64,000 bases of DNA from Dromaius novaehollandiae (Eukaryota; Chordata; Aves; Casuariiformes; Dromaiidae). Positions within the stretch are counted from its first letter, which is position 1. Each line of letters opens with the position of its first letter. The stretch spans positions 8,246,001 to 8,310,000 of the forward strand of contig NC_088117.1 of the NCBI RefSeq assembly GCF_036370855.1, read 5' to 3'. Under the pieces are notes generated by a model. The model searched no databases. It saw nothing but the letters and a program-made list of their open reading frames with translations, and was not told the origin of the DNA. The translations under genes and the position numbers were made by a program. Shown here one piece after another: positions 1 through 12,500 of this stretch.

Positions 1-2080
1 CCGGATCCGGCCCCAACATCTCTTTTGGCTCCTGCCGGTGCTTTGGGTGTTGCGAGCTAAGGGGGAAGGTGCTGGGGGAAGTCGGGACCTTAGTTTGGTT
101 GCAGAGCGTGGTGCCGTGGTTGCATGGGTCCGCTCTGCGCCTGGTGGCTGCGAGCAACGTGGGGTGATGGGGGGATCCGTCCACGTCCCACAGCTCGAAG
201 TGAACAAGTGAGACCAGATTTGCCCATGCAGCAGCACCCCGGGTGGAGCTGGGACGTTCAACCCGCTTGCTGGGTGCACCCAAGACCAGTAGATCCAACT
301 TCACCCCATGGCTCCGCCAAGGGCACAGCAGCCCCTCGGCCACACCGGTCCACTCCAGCCAGACACCGGCTGCTTGGAGAGCCGGGGCCCAGGGGTGCTC
401 GTCTCCGGGCGAGGTGGGGGCTCATGTCCTTCGGTGTGGAGCGTGTCGGAGAGGAGAGGGGCTGAGGGTGGTGGTGTCCGCCTGGTCCAACTGTCTTTGC
501 CATGCAGAGCTGCCAGCCTGCTGGCCCCTGTGCCTGAGCTCCCCGAAATACTGCAGTTGCTGGCAATGATGCGACCGAGTGTGCACGTACCCAAGCTTGC
601 TCCTGCAGCCCGGGCGCGCGCGCTCCGTGCACGCCTGCTTGCGCGCGTGCAAACTCCCCTCTTCGACATGGGGCGTCTCCGCTTATGTGCCGGCGTCACG
701 CACCAAATGCACGGCAGTCCCATATGCGTGCACACATGCTCGCTCCAAACCGGAGCGGCACCCGCGGCTCGTAAGTTGTGTCTCTGGGCTGCCGCGCGCC
801 GTTGGGGCACCCCCGTGCCCGCCCCTGCAAACCTGGCCGTGGTGGGCACGCGGATGAGACGCGCGTAGCCTGCCCGCCGCGGCCCCTTGCACGCGCAGCG
901 CCTTCGGTTCGGCGTGCACACGCGGCCGCGTACGGATCTGCAGCACGCCAACTGTTGGGAAGGGAAAAAAAACAGATTCAGCCGAGAGAGAGAGGGAGAG
1001 GTGGGGGGAGAGAGAAAGAGAGAGAGAATGACAGACTGCAATCCCCCTTGAGTGCCTAGCCTCATGAATATTAATAAGGTGGTAATTAAAATGCAGGGAC
1101 ACAGCAGGACGGATGCAGGCACTGCCTTCGGAGCGCTGGGAACGGGGGGAGCGCGTCTTTCCAGGCAGGTTTTGATTCCGTTCTCTGATGAAAAGAAGAA
1201 AACGGAGCCTTCAACTTTAATCAGTTTAGAGTTTTTTTGACACGACATATCTTTAATTGCTGATATTTCTGCTCTTCTCAACGCCAGCTCCACCGTCTCC
1301 GGTCTAACCAGAGATAACGAACCACAATGAAGTGCCGTGGGTTTGTGCCGTGTTTATGCCTCGACTTGTTTGCTACTTTCCCGGGGTTTCACCTCTTTGC
1401 CGTGGGTCGGAGGGCACGGCCCTGCCGCCGATCGACTCTGCGGCGAGGAGCGGGGGGCTGCAAGACGCCGCCCGGCATCTCTTTGTCTAACCCCCGCCCC
1501 TGCACCCAACCCTCCCCTCGCGGTGGTGGAAACCTGCCTTTTCTGGGTGCTGACCCGCTTTCCCCCGCTTGGCCATGAGATGATAAGGAGGTGAGCCTCC
1601 GTTTTCACATTGTAGCTTGGCATTCGGGCTTTAACGCCCACCGCCTGGCCCACGTAGCAGGGTGCAGAGATCGGGGCCCCGGGTGGTGGGAAGGAGGAGG
1701 CTGTGTCCAGATGGAAAGCGAGTTTTGGGAGGAGAAACTCCCTTTTCCTTCCCCAGAGGAGGTTCCTCCATTGCCGAATTGGTGGTGGCACTATTGGAGA
1801 TGTCCCAGCACTGGAGGAACGAAGCAGCTTAGGTCTTCTCCATTAACCAGGGTTTCGAGGTCAGGCGAGGGTCCTCTGAAGGAGGAACAGGGGAGGCTCA
1901 GAGGTCTGTGAGCAAGGAGAACCAATGAGTTCATCTCTCTTGGAGGAGATCATAGTTAGTCCGATGGATCCGGTCCATTGATGGAGGGCCATCGTTGCTG
2001 GGAAAATGAATGGAGAGCGTTGGCTGGTGCCCAAAGAGAACATCTTGGACCTGGAAATTGGACCAGGTCAATCTGAAGCA
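1..2080. other. GC-rich intergenic DNA, left edge
   Basis: CpG-rich DNA with a purine-pyrimidine alternating GCGCGC/GTGCAC stretch at 605-660. A small AT-rich island at 1050-1300 (ATGAATATTAATAAGGTGG, GGTAATTAAAATGC) could be regulatory. No gene is seen. Confidence 0.4.
982..1029. repeat. (GA)n-rich purine tract
   Basis: GAGAGAGAGAGGGAGAGG-type repeat, about 48 bp, next to the AT-rich island at 1050. Confidence 0.85.
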
Positions 2081-2084
2081 GGGA

Positions 2085-2560
2085 TTTAGGCAAGAGGTTC
2101 TGGCAAAATGAAAAAAAAAAAAAAAAAGCTAAAATGCCCCATACCACTACAAATTTTTTTTTAGGTCAAGCCAGAGTGTTTGCTTTGGCCTGAAATGTTT
2201 TGTTTTGTTTAGTTTGGAGGTTGCTTAACTGATTTTTTTAGACCTCTTCTTTTACATTGAGATCATTTTCTGAACTGCAAAAAAAAAAGATTTGTTTTGA
2301 ATTAAAAAGGCTTTTATAGAAAATGCCCAAACAAAACAATTCATCATATGAGCGATGGAAGGAGATGGTTTGACATCTCCAAAACCTTCTCCCCTCCCCA
2401 ATATGCTATATTTTTTTCATTCCAAACTATTTTTCAACTTCACCCTCAATTTCTGAATGATTCATCTTTTCTGAATCCCAATTTTTGGTAAATTTACTAT
2501 TCCTCTAAAAACAGACAAACATGAACCCCCTCAGCTCTTGGAAGCATGTCAGAGACTGAG
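2085..2560. other. AT-rich block, possible decayed mobile element
   Basis: An A17 run, many T runs and strings such as TTTTGTTTTGTTTAGTTTGG and AAACAAAACAATTC make this about 475 bp very different from the flanks. The poly-A and internal A/T symmetry hint at an old repeat, but no terminal repeat or family match can be shown. Confidence 0.35.
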
Positions 2561-5500
2561 TGAGTGGAGCACAGTGCCAAGTCCTCCTTAGAGCCCCAGA
2601 GCTGGTGCCTCCATGCCACGGTTGGAGTTGGCCATGAAAAGACAGCCCATGTGTTCTGGGGAATGGAGGCAGATTGGAGGAGGAGAAGAATTTTTTCCCC
2701 TGTCTTTGAGATATCGCATTGCCTGGGGATCAATTGTGGTGTTTCAGGAGGTTGCTGCAATGTGGATGTCTGCTCCTGGGTCCAGAGATATGTCACTAGA
2801 AGGATCTCCTGGTCCTCAGGCTGAACTACAGTCCTGCACTCTCATTTCTCCTTCCCAAGCTTTGGAGCTTTCTCTGCCCTGGGAGCGTGTCCTTGTGCTT
2901 CACTGACCTGCAGCGTGATATCCCTGCCTGCACAGAGAGATGGAAAAGCAGAGCTGGAGCATCCTAGAGCCCTTGAGATTTTGCTCCCCATCTTTGCAGG
3001 GGTCTTTGCATGGGGGCGGAGGGCAGCTCCATCAGTAGTTCAAAGAGAGAAAAAAAATCTAGATGTATTTGAGCCATGAATGGAAGTCCATGGGCCAGCG
3101 TCAGAGCTACCTGCATAATGGGGTCTTCTCCACCATGCGTCTTCCCTCAGGCATGTGGAATCCTCTTGCTCGTGTCCAGGACAGGCCGCTGTGGTGGTGG
3201 ATGTTTGCTCCATCCAAGTGGCTCTGGAAAGCCTTGCCCATGAACCAGGCAAGCCCCAACCCACGTCCTTTGGCAATCTGGGGTGGGGAAAGACTGGACA
3301 CTGTTTGTCATTGGGGTGGACGCAGGAAGGGGAATGGGAGACTTGTGGAGCACAGGGCTAGAAGGGGTTGCAGAAGGCCGGAGCGTCCTGGGCTCTGCCC
3401 CAAGGCAGGTGGGCGTCTCACCATTGCAGGCCTTGGGCAGGAGGCAGCGAGTCTCCCTGTTGTCCCAGACCATGGCAAGGAGGCAGCTGAGCTGGCTTTG
3501 AGCTCTACTGGACATGTTGTGTGAGCAACGACTGCTGGATGCATCTCCTTGTAGCTCTGTTTCTCTTCTTGGGGGGAAAATAATTCCCCGTGTGGAGGGA
3601 TGGTTGGTGAATCCGGGTGCAGTCAGTGGTTGGAAATTGAGTTGAACTCCTTGGTTGGACGGATGCTAAACCAGCACAGAGTTGATTGCTGCTAATGAAC
3701 GTAAAACCCCCGCGTGCCGCCTTTGCTGTTGGGAACATTGTGCCCTGAGAGGTGGGAAGGGCAGAAGACAAAACCTGAGCTTAGGATGCAAGACCCTCTG
3801 GAAAGATGTAATACGGAGCTGCTCGTTTCCCTCTCCCCACTCTCCTCCTTTCTTTAGAGCAGGCCCCAGCCCCTCCTTGGAGACGAATGCTGCGTGCCGT
3901 GCCGTGCCGTACGGCGTGGGGGCCGGCGTGGGGGCACGCTCCGGGTGCAGGCTGGCACCAGTCCTTCCTGCCCAGCTCGCGGGTGTGCTGGGTCTGGTGG
4001 GACATTGCTCTGCTGCCATGGAGGTTGCCGGGGAGCAGCGAGGGGGAAGGAGCAGAGAAAGAGCAAGGAATATTTCGACTGCAACATCAGCGTCCTTGGG
4101 AAGCGAGCGGAGCTCTCTGGCTGCTCCTGAGCGCCTTTGGGGAGCTCGGCTCCCGTCCCTCAGTCCTTCCTCGCTGTGCTCGTGCTCCTCCTGGGCAGGT
4201 TGGGCATCTCACGCCAATTCTTTGGGGCTCCTGCCCAACAAAGTGGAGCACTTTGCTGAGCACTGGTGGTCTGTGACGCTGCTGTGAGCCATTGCCCTAA
4301 GAAGAAGAGGTGGTTTACACCTCCCACCGTGTCCCCCCGTCTCGCTGGGGGACATCCCCCCTCTGCAAACCCTCCCCGTGCCCTGCAGCCGTGCGGGGCA
4401 GCCTTGGTGCGTTGGGAGCCTCCAGGACCTCAGTTTATGTTTCTAATGGTGTAAAACGGGAGGGAGAACAGTGGGTCCCCCTTGCTCGAGGCATCAGCAC
4501 GTCTCCGATTCCTCCGCATGCCCCGAAGAGCGAGCCGATGCCAAGATTGATGGGTGAACAGCCACAAAGCCAACGACACTACGTGGATTCTTGCCCGCTG
4601 GGGTCCTGCCATGGTTTTTAATGCATTTTGGTGGAGCTGAGGGTTTATCCGCTTGACCCCTCGTGCTGGGCACCGCGGCTGGTCCTGGGTGTGGATGTCT
4701 CCCCCGGAGCAGGTCATTTCTCGGGGGGCTCTTGCAAGGACACTGCTTGGTGCCGTTGGAGCTCGGAAAGGTCAGGGTGTGCTGGATCCCCATCGATGGG
4801 GACGGCGGCACGAGGAGGGGGCTGGGGAAGGGGGTGGGAGCCGCGGGGGAGACAGCAGCCGTGTGGAGGGGCCGGTGCCTTGGGAACACCCAGCCAAAGC
4901 CAGGGGAAGCAGTGGGAAAACAAAGCATAGCTGCTTTCAGTGTCCTTTTTAGCGGGGAAAAAAATCATTGCACCTTGCTTTTCTTCTCTCCGTCTATTCC
5001 TTCATGCTGTCCTTTCTTCTGTTCCTTTCCTGCAGGGCTGAAACAGCCGGTCGGAGGCAGAGGCAGGGAAGAAGAGCGCAAAGCCTAGCCAGTGCCTGAG
5101 CCCTCCTTCTCCCCAAACCTCTCCCCACCGCCCAAGGCTCCTCGCAGCCGCCCGGCCTGGGGGGCGACGGCTCTGCGGGGACGATGGTGCCGGCAGGGTT
5201 TGGGCTGCAGAAGCCGTCGTTGCCGGCGGTGCCGCGTCGGGAGCCCAGCTCGACGCTGCAGTCCCGGGCTGAGCTGCGAAAGCAAACCCGGAGCGCCAGC
5301 CTGCCGCGTTTCACAGCAGAGCTGCCGTTTAGGGAGGCTGGGGAGAGGAGACATCTTCCTCCTCCAGCTTTCTCCTTCTCAATGCACCACGCGTATGCTG
5401 GAGCCTGCTCTGCGGAGCATCCCAGCACCCAGGGGGGCTTCCCTGGGGCCCTGCCCCGTGTCCTGTGCCCTTCCCTCCCTCGGCAGCGGGGCCGGCAAAG

Positions 5501-8500
5501 GGAGCACGCTCCCGCGGGATGGCTGGTGCCCTGGCATTAGGGCAGCCCGGCCGCGGCAGCAGAGCCGGTGTCCCGTGGCCAGGCTTGGGGCTGGGGATGT
5601 GTTTTCCAGCCTCCAAGTGCTTGTGCATCGGCCGGGAGATTTCAAGGAGCGTTTTCCCGGGAGCAGGGAGGTGCTGCAACACGCCGCCGTGCCGGGGCCT
5701 TCGGGGGGGTCAGCTCTCGCCTCTGCCATGGACCTTCTGGGAGAACCTCGGTCAGGGCTCGGTGCTGGGGCCGTGCCGGTTCCCGTGCCGCTCAGGCTCC
5801 CGTCTCCCGCTGCACCCCCACGAAGCTGAACCGGCCGGCGCTCCGGTGCCGCGGCGGCAAGGCAGGAGAGCGGAGGGGGGGCCGGGGGAGCACCTGCTTT
5901 CTCAGCGAGTCCGTTTTGCCTTTGGGGCCGGGGGGTCTCGGCTCTGCCGCCGGGGCCGTGCGATGGTTCAATCCCCCCGCAGCGGAGCCGGCGTGCGAGC
6001 GGTGGGGGGGGGGGGAAGGAGGGGGTGCAGAGGAGGGGCTGGAGCCGAACCCGGCGCCCGGCTCGTCCCCCCGGCGAGGGCAGGCGCAGCAGGAGCTGCT
6101 GCTTCCCAGAAACTTGATTATTTTTAACCCAGGAAGAAGAAAGGAAGGAAAAGGAGAGGGAAAAAAAAAAGGGGGGGGGTGGGGAGCGGGGAGGCACAGG
6201 CAAACACGCGGTTGGCAGCGATGCGCGGCTCTGCGGAGGCGGCGGAGGCACCGGTGGCCGTGGCAAGGCTGCCGTCCCGGCCCCGCCGGAGGAGCCCCCG
6301 GCCGTGCCCCGGGTGGGAGGCGCAGGACGGGGCCGGGTTTGCTCCCAGCCCGGGGGGCACATCCCCCCCTCCCCAGCCGGCTGCTTCCCGGACCCCTCCT
6401 GTCCCCCCGCGCGGGGCCGTCGCAGGGACGTGGAGAGGGACCGCGGGGCGGTTCGGGGCCCTGACGTGGGGCAGGTGCTGGTGGCTCCATCGCCCCCGCC
6501 ATGGGCGGCTTGGGGGGCACCATGGGGCAAGGAGGCTCCCCGGGTTGCTCTGGAAGACAAGCCAGGCTGCTGGAGGGAGGGAAGTTCTCCATTTATGGGC
6601 TGCTGGAGAGCACGCGGAGCAGAGGGTAAGGTCTCCTTTCATCCCTCAACAGGACTAGGCGCGAGTCTGGCACCGCGCCGCGGGGACGTCTCGGTGGCGT
6701 TTGCATCGCATTGCCTTGTTGTGTTTGGTCTGCGATACAAAGCTCTGGATCGGTAGTTTCAAAGCCCGGTAGATCTTCAGGGAACCAATGCTTCGCCCAA
6801 ACCCGGGAGCCCCGCGGAGGTGCGGCGTGAGCTGGCGGCTTTGCAGCCCCGACGGGTCACGTTACAGGTCTTGGTTGCTCTTGGCCCAGCCCGGGTCAGC
6901 GGAGGTTGGCAGAAAGCTCCCCTTGACTGCCGAACACATTTTGGCCACGCTCACAAGGTGAAAACTTGCCAACACCCCTACACACCGAGTATTTATATTA
7001 TTGTAGCACCCACGCTTGCTTGTAAACTCAGGGCCTGTCACTGCTGGAACATCAGCGTGAAGCCTTACAAGCCCTGGGTCCTTTCATAAAACATCTTGTC
7101 TTCCTCGGTAAAAATCCTCCTTCTCCGAGCTTTCTTCTGCTGCTCTCCTGGGCTTGACCTACTTACCCGGCCGCGCTGCCGCGGCTGGGCACGGCGGGCC
7201 GGGAGCCGGCGCTCCCCGCTCTGGCCGAGAGGCCTGCGAGTTGCTGAGTCCGTGTGGACTCCCCCAGGCCGTGACAAGCTCTGAAGGCTTTCGGTGCTCT
7301 TCCCTCATCTCCTCTCACTTGTCTTCATCGTTTTGTCCTTGCATGACCAACAGAAGGGGTGCCAGAGCTGCTTGCATGGCGTTGTGCAATAGTTCGGGGA
7401 AGAGCAGGCTGTGATTCATCCGGGGACGGAGAAGCCTGCTCCAGCGCTGGCAGTGCCGAAGGGACCCCCCGGGGGGGGGGGGGGGTTTCCACTTCTGAGC
7501 AGCTCCGGAGTCTCTGACAATGAGGATCCCTGTGCTCCAGGGCCGCAGGGCAAAGCCCTGCCAAGCCGGGTACGTGGCTTAGACAGGGAGCAACGGGGAG
7601 CTGGAGGCCCCGTCTCCAGACCGCAGGAGATGCCTGCGGCCGGGCCACTGAGTCATCCTCAGCGGCGGTTTGCTGAAGGCCGCGATGGCTTGCGAGGAGC
7701 TTGGTGCCAGGCGGGCCAGGAGGGGAGGCACCCTCCACGGGACGGTAGCGGGAGAGGACGCGAGCAGACGGGAGGGCCGGCGCTTTCCTCCTGCACCTCC
7801 TCACTTGGGGAGCCCTGCACTGAGATCAGCATCGTCTCCAGCCGAAAGGACCATTGCTGGTTAAAATAAACCATGCAAGGGGCTCACAGCGTGTTTTGCC
7901 GTCACAGCCCTTCATGGGACGTCCACCGTTGCCTCCTCTGGTCTGCGACAGCAGCCAGACGGTGCCTGAGACTGCTGTTATCCACCCAACAGCATCGGTG
8001 CCACGTGCTCGAAGGAGAAGTCCTCAATTTACCAAACATGATGAGGCCTGGTCAAAGAAGAGGTCTTTCTCCCCAAATACAGATAGATGGCAATGAAAAA
8101 AGGTTCAGCTGAGACAGCTTTGGTTTGCAACAGGGATCTGGCACCTCTCAAACCGCATCCCGTCCTGGCAGGGCGCCGGGTCCGTTTTGGGGTTTTAGCA
8201 ATAAAACCGTTCGGCAGAAGGTGCCTCTGCTCTGAGGGTCCAGGTGGGGCTTGCTGAGGGCCCAGTGCCCCCGTCGAGGCCACCGGGCAACGTCCCCCAG
8301 TGCCGCCTCCCGCTCCGGCTCCCCACCGCCCGCCGGGATCGCTGAGCAGGAAAACACGTCCGGCCGTTGGGTATTCCCTCCTGCCTCCTGTCTCATCATT
8401 AACAGTGCTAATTAAACCTGAGCCGTGCTCCTGCGACTTTCGGGATGGGCTGCTTTTCCCAGCAGGCTCGCGGGGGTCTCCGCGGGGATGCACGGAGGCG

Positions 8501-9190
8501 CCGGCGCCTTCGCACCCTGCCCGGCCGGCCGCGGAGGAGGTCGGCTTGGCCCTGCCGCTCCCTCGAGCCGTTCTGCACCCGCCGGGGGTTTCAGCGGGGC
8601 GGCTGGGTGCCGGCTTTGCTCCCGTGGGCCGGCAGCGCCCGGGCGGCAGCGACGGGCGCGTGAGCTTTTCCCGGCCCCGCCGCAGACCTGCACGGGCAGA
8701 AGAGCCCCGCGGAGGGCAGAGGCCTGGCAGCCCCCCCGGGAGCAGCAGCGAGGCAGCGCGGAGGAGGGAAGGGAGCGGCAGGGAGAGCGGATGCTTTTTG
8801 CCGCAGCTTTGCAGGAGCAACCTCCATTCATTTCCTCAACCCCGACGGAGCTGAAGAGCTTTCCCTGCCGGACCGGGGGGCCTTGGGGTCCCGAAGCAGG
8901 AGGAAGGTGCCCTGCGTTACCGCTGGGAGTTTTGCATCCCCTCCGCTGGGCCGGCTCCGACCTTTTTTTGGGGGGGGGGCAGCCCTTTCCCAGGGCCGGG
9001 CATCGCCTGGCTCTGCAGCAACCTCCTCCGCAGGGCACTGCAAGGCGCGTGCCCCCGCCGCGGGCGTTCGCGGGGGGCGAGGGGAGGCGGGGGGGCCCGC
9101 CGCAGAGCCCCTTGCGCTGCAAGGGAGACCGGCTCTCTGCTGGCAGGGTATTTTTTTCCCCCCTCGTTCTCGCTCTTTGTTAAGCTCCCT
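2561..9190. other. GC-rich intergenic DNA
   Basis: From 2.56 to 3.66 kb the sequence is moderate in GC. After that it is CpG-rich, with G-runs at 6005-6017 and 6171-6179. A small AT-rich spot at 8395-8418 has CATTAACAGTGCTAATTAAACC. No conserved protein sequence was recognised. Long open frames on both strands reflect scarcity of stops. Confidence 0.4.
7471..7485. repeat. G15 homopolymer
   Basis: Fifteen consecutive G, preceded by CCCCCC. Confidence 0.9.
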
Positions 9191-9194
9191 TTCA

Positions 9195-9320
9195 GCTGAA
9201 ATGGCAATGCCTGGGTGTTCTGCGCTGACAATAATTGCTGCAGTCTAGACACTGTCTGGTATGAGGCACCGGGAATCAAAGAGGCCCCTTCTCTCACTGT
9301 GACTTTCACACATGCTCCCT
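9195..9320. promoter_or_regulatory. Candidate conserved non-coding island
   Basis: High-complexity sequence of lower GC with TGACAATAATTGCTGCAG and GTGACTTTCACACATGC, bordered by a pyrimidine tract. It is non-coding. Confidence 0.3.
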
Positions 9321-9565
9321 CGCTCGGGCTCCTTCCTTCTCCCTCTCCCATGTTCCCTTGGTCTCTGGCTTTTTTTTTTTTTATTGCTCCCCTCTATCTG
9401 TCTCTCGCAGAGAGAGGAGAAGCATCAGCATCTTCCCCCCCACGCGCTCTCCCTCTCTGCCGTCTGTTCCTCTTCCCCTCGCTCTCCCTCTCTCTCTCCC
9501 TTTCTCATCTGTCTCCTCTCTCTCCTTCCTCCACTCTTACCTTTCTGCTATTCCCTTCCTCCCAA
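9300..9565. repeat. CT-rich polypyrimidine tract
   Basis: About 265 bp dominated by CTCTCC/TCCCTC units, with T12 at about 9370. Confidence 0.75.
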
Positions 9566-9569
9566 AGTT

Positions 9570-12500
9570 AGCAGAGAAGCACGGCGAGGGGGGCTGGCGG
9601 GTTAACTCCTTCCTCGCCCCGGCCCTCTCCCCGGCTGGGCTCCGCGCTCCTCGGCCGCGTCCCCCCGGCTGCCGAGCCCCTCACCGGGGCACGCGGGCGC
9701 TGCTCCGCGTCTGTCTCGGGGCTCGTCGTCGGAAGAAGTCGCGAGCTTGGCTCGAGGCGTGGGGACGGGGCTCCCCGGCGCGGTCCCGCCAGCACCCCGG
9801 GCAGCAGGAGGGTGCTGCTCCCGTCCGCCGGGGACCTCCTCCGCGCTCCCCGTGCCGCGTGCTTGACCGCGGGGCGCTGGCGTCGCGGTGCCCCGGGCAG
9901 CCCCTCGCCGTCGCACTGGGGCCGACTCCGGCGATGCCTCCCCGGCAAAGCGGCTGCGCGGCCGCGGGCTCCGGGGATGTCGCGGCTCCTCCGCGCCCAA
10001 GCCCTTGGCTAGGGAGAAGGTGACTGATCCGTGGGTTTGCAGTCCCCGCCGTGGGTTTGCAGTCCCTGCCACGTCACCTCGAGCGAGCTGGCGGCTCCGC
10101 TCGGGAGCAGCCCCCGTGCCGCAAGCCCCTAAACGCTGCTCGAGTGCTTGCTGGGACCAGGATTTCCCCTGGCCGCGAGGGGACCCGTCCTTGCATCCTC
10201 GGGGACTTAGCTGCGTCGCAAACCAAGAGGAGACGGTTTTCCAGCCGCCCACCCACCGCGAGCCTCAAGGGCTGAGCTGCCGCGGGCTGAGCTCCGCCGC
10301 CCCGAAACGGCCCCGTGCCTGTGAGCTGGGCCCCGGCCGGGCTCTGCGGGTCGCTGCAGGGGCACAGCGTGACCGCTCGCAATCGCGCCCCGTGGAGTTG
10401 GGCTCTTCCGTAATAATGCTGGTAACGATCGTTTCTGGCTTGATTCTGCACTTCTGTAAACCCCTGATGCCGCGCGGAAGACCCTTTTTCCATAAAGCTC
10501 TGCCACGTCCTTTGTTTTCCATCCCAGTCAAATCTCAGCAAAGGAAGGACCCTAAAGCCGGTTTTACAGCTGGGGAAACTGAGGCAGCGAGCTCCTTTGG
10601 CTGGTCTCCCGCGGCCACGACAGCGGTGACGCTGCGGGAAGGCACGGCGGAGCCCCGCTTCCGCGTGGCCCGGGGCACCCGCAGCCGCGCAGCCCGGCGC
10701 GCCGTGGCCTGGCATCGCGGCGGTGGCCGTGCTGCTTGCTTACCACGGAAGAGTCGCATTAGGAAAGTATGCGATGTATTTTTAACTGTCTATAATGCAA
10801 TTTAGCAGCTGGAAACGAGGACGAAAGCCAACATCGTGCAACCAGCCAGATCTCCGCTGTCCACGAGCGAGCGCGCCATGGACCCGCTGATTTTTATTAC
10901 GTTTGGAAACCTTGCTTGGGAAAAGGCTGGGAACAGCCTCGTCCCTGAGACAGGCTCTGCCTCAAGGCAGGCAGCGAATGCAGGATGAGGCCGAGGGCCC
11001 GGCAGCTCCCGGTGCAACAGGCTCGTCCCCAAAAGCCACCGTGCTGTGCGCATCGGTGCTTTTGAGCGCTCCAGCCGGGTCTTATTCCCCGAAGAGCTGG
11101 GTGTCTTGGCTGTGCTTTGGGATCGGGATTCGCGTGATCCGGCAACGGGGGTTACGGCAAAGCTTTCTGGGAGCCGAGCTCTTCAAAACACCTGGTCTGC
11201 ACCGGAGTTGCTTGATACGTGAAAAATTCGCCCCTGCTGTCCCCAGTGGCTGCACCGCCAGTAACGCGTCTTTAGCAGGACTGGGTCTCGATGGGGTCCT
11301 CTGCGGAGCTTGGCCTCTGTGGGTAGGAGCAGCAGGCTTCGCTCAGACTCCTGCCCCCAAACACCCGGATCGTTTTGGAGCAAGGCTGCTGCCATCAGGC
11401 CTCGGCGTTACCCCAGCAGCCTCCTCCTCGGAGGGTTCCTCCTCCGCCTCAAGGTCCCCGAGGCTTAGAGAGCCAGAGCGAGCATCGCCCCAGCCCCGGC
11501 TCGGTGGGAGAGCCCGGTGCTGAGGACGGGCAAGGAGCCGGTTTCGGTGGAAGGCTCCTCCGCACGCAGCTTTCGGGAGGTTTGGTGCCAGCTCTCTGCA
11601 GCTGCCCTGCGGTGCTGGTGGTGGCAGAAGGAGATGCAGGGTGTTTATTTGCGTCTGGCCGCGATGGCTCCCTCTCGCTCTGCTCTTTCCCAGCGCCCGG
11701 ACGCCCTGCCAGGACCTCGTGTTCGCCCGGAGCCGGCCCGGCCCTGGGGCTCGGCAGGGCTGCACCGAGCAGGCTGCCGAGCCAGGACTCCTGGGTCCTT
11801 TCCGACACAAGGCAGGTGCCCGTGGCTTGCAAGCCTCAAGCCTGCCCCAGAGCGGGGCTTAAAAAAAGGCTGCTCGTGGGAGACAAAGCGGGAGAGGAAC
11901 CCCAGAGCCAGGGAAGGGAGACAACTGGTTGACGGTCATCCCTAGGCCAACGGCAGGAATAAAATCCCGGTGGGCTGAGCTGGTCCTTGGTTTGCATTCA
12001 CATACATATCACCCGTTTTCTCCAAACCCGGGTGTATCTTGGGGAAGCTGCTGGTAGACCCTGAGTTGTATCCTTCTGCCAGGGCTTTCCCCAGCTCAAC
12101 CAGGACATCACCATAAAAAGGGTGAAGAAAGACGAGGGATGAGCGTTTTCCTCCCGAAAATGGGCGCGATGGGCACCAGGGCTGGAGATGCCAGGCTGGC
12201 ACGTGGCAGGGCTTGCTGCCCAGCTGGATCCGGAGCAGGAAAGCAGCCCGGGGGGGGCACAAGATTGTTTGAAAATTTGGGGCAAAAACCCCGAGGAACA
12301 GCCCCTGCGGGGTGCCGCACGCGGGCAGAGCCCCCTCCGAGCCCGGCAGCGCCCGGCCGCTGCGAATCCTCCAGGATGTGGTTAGGGGCTCAGTGAGGAA
12401 GGAAAGCCTCGAAACCAAGGAAACGAAGGCGACGGAAAGGAAAATGTCAGCTCCCGCACGGCGCAGCGAGCTGGCTCCGACGCCCCGGGCGCTGGTGGGT

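Noticed and set aside
5379-6592. Long overlapping frames at 5.4-6.6 kb as a possible intronless gene such as IER5L, which I would expect upstream of NTMT1
   Set aside because: No IER-family N-terminal motif or other conserved segment is visible. All frames are Pro/Gly/Arg-rich on both strands.
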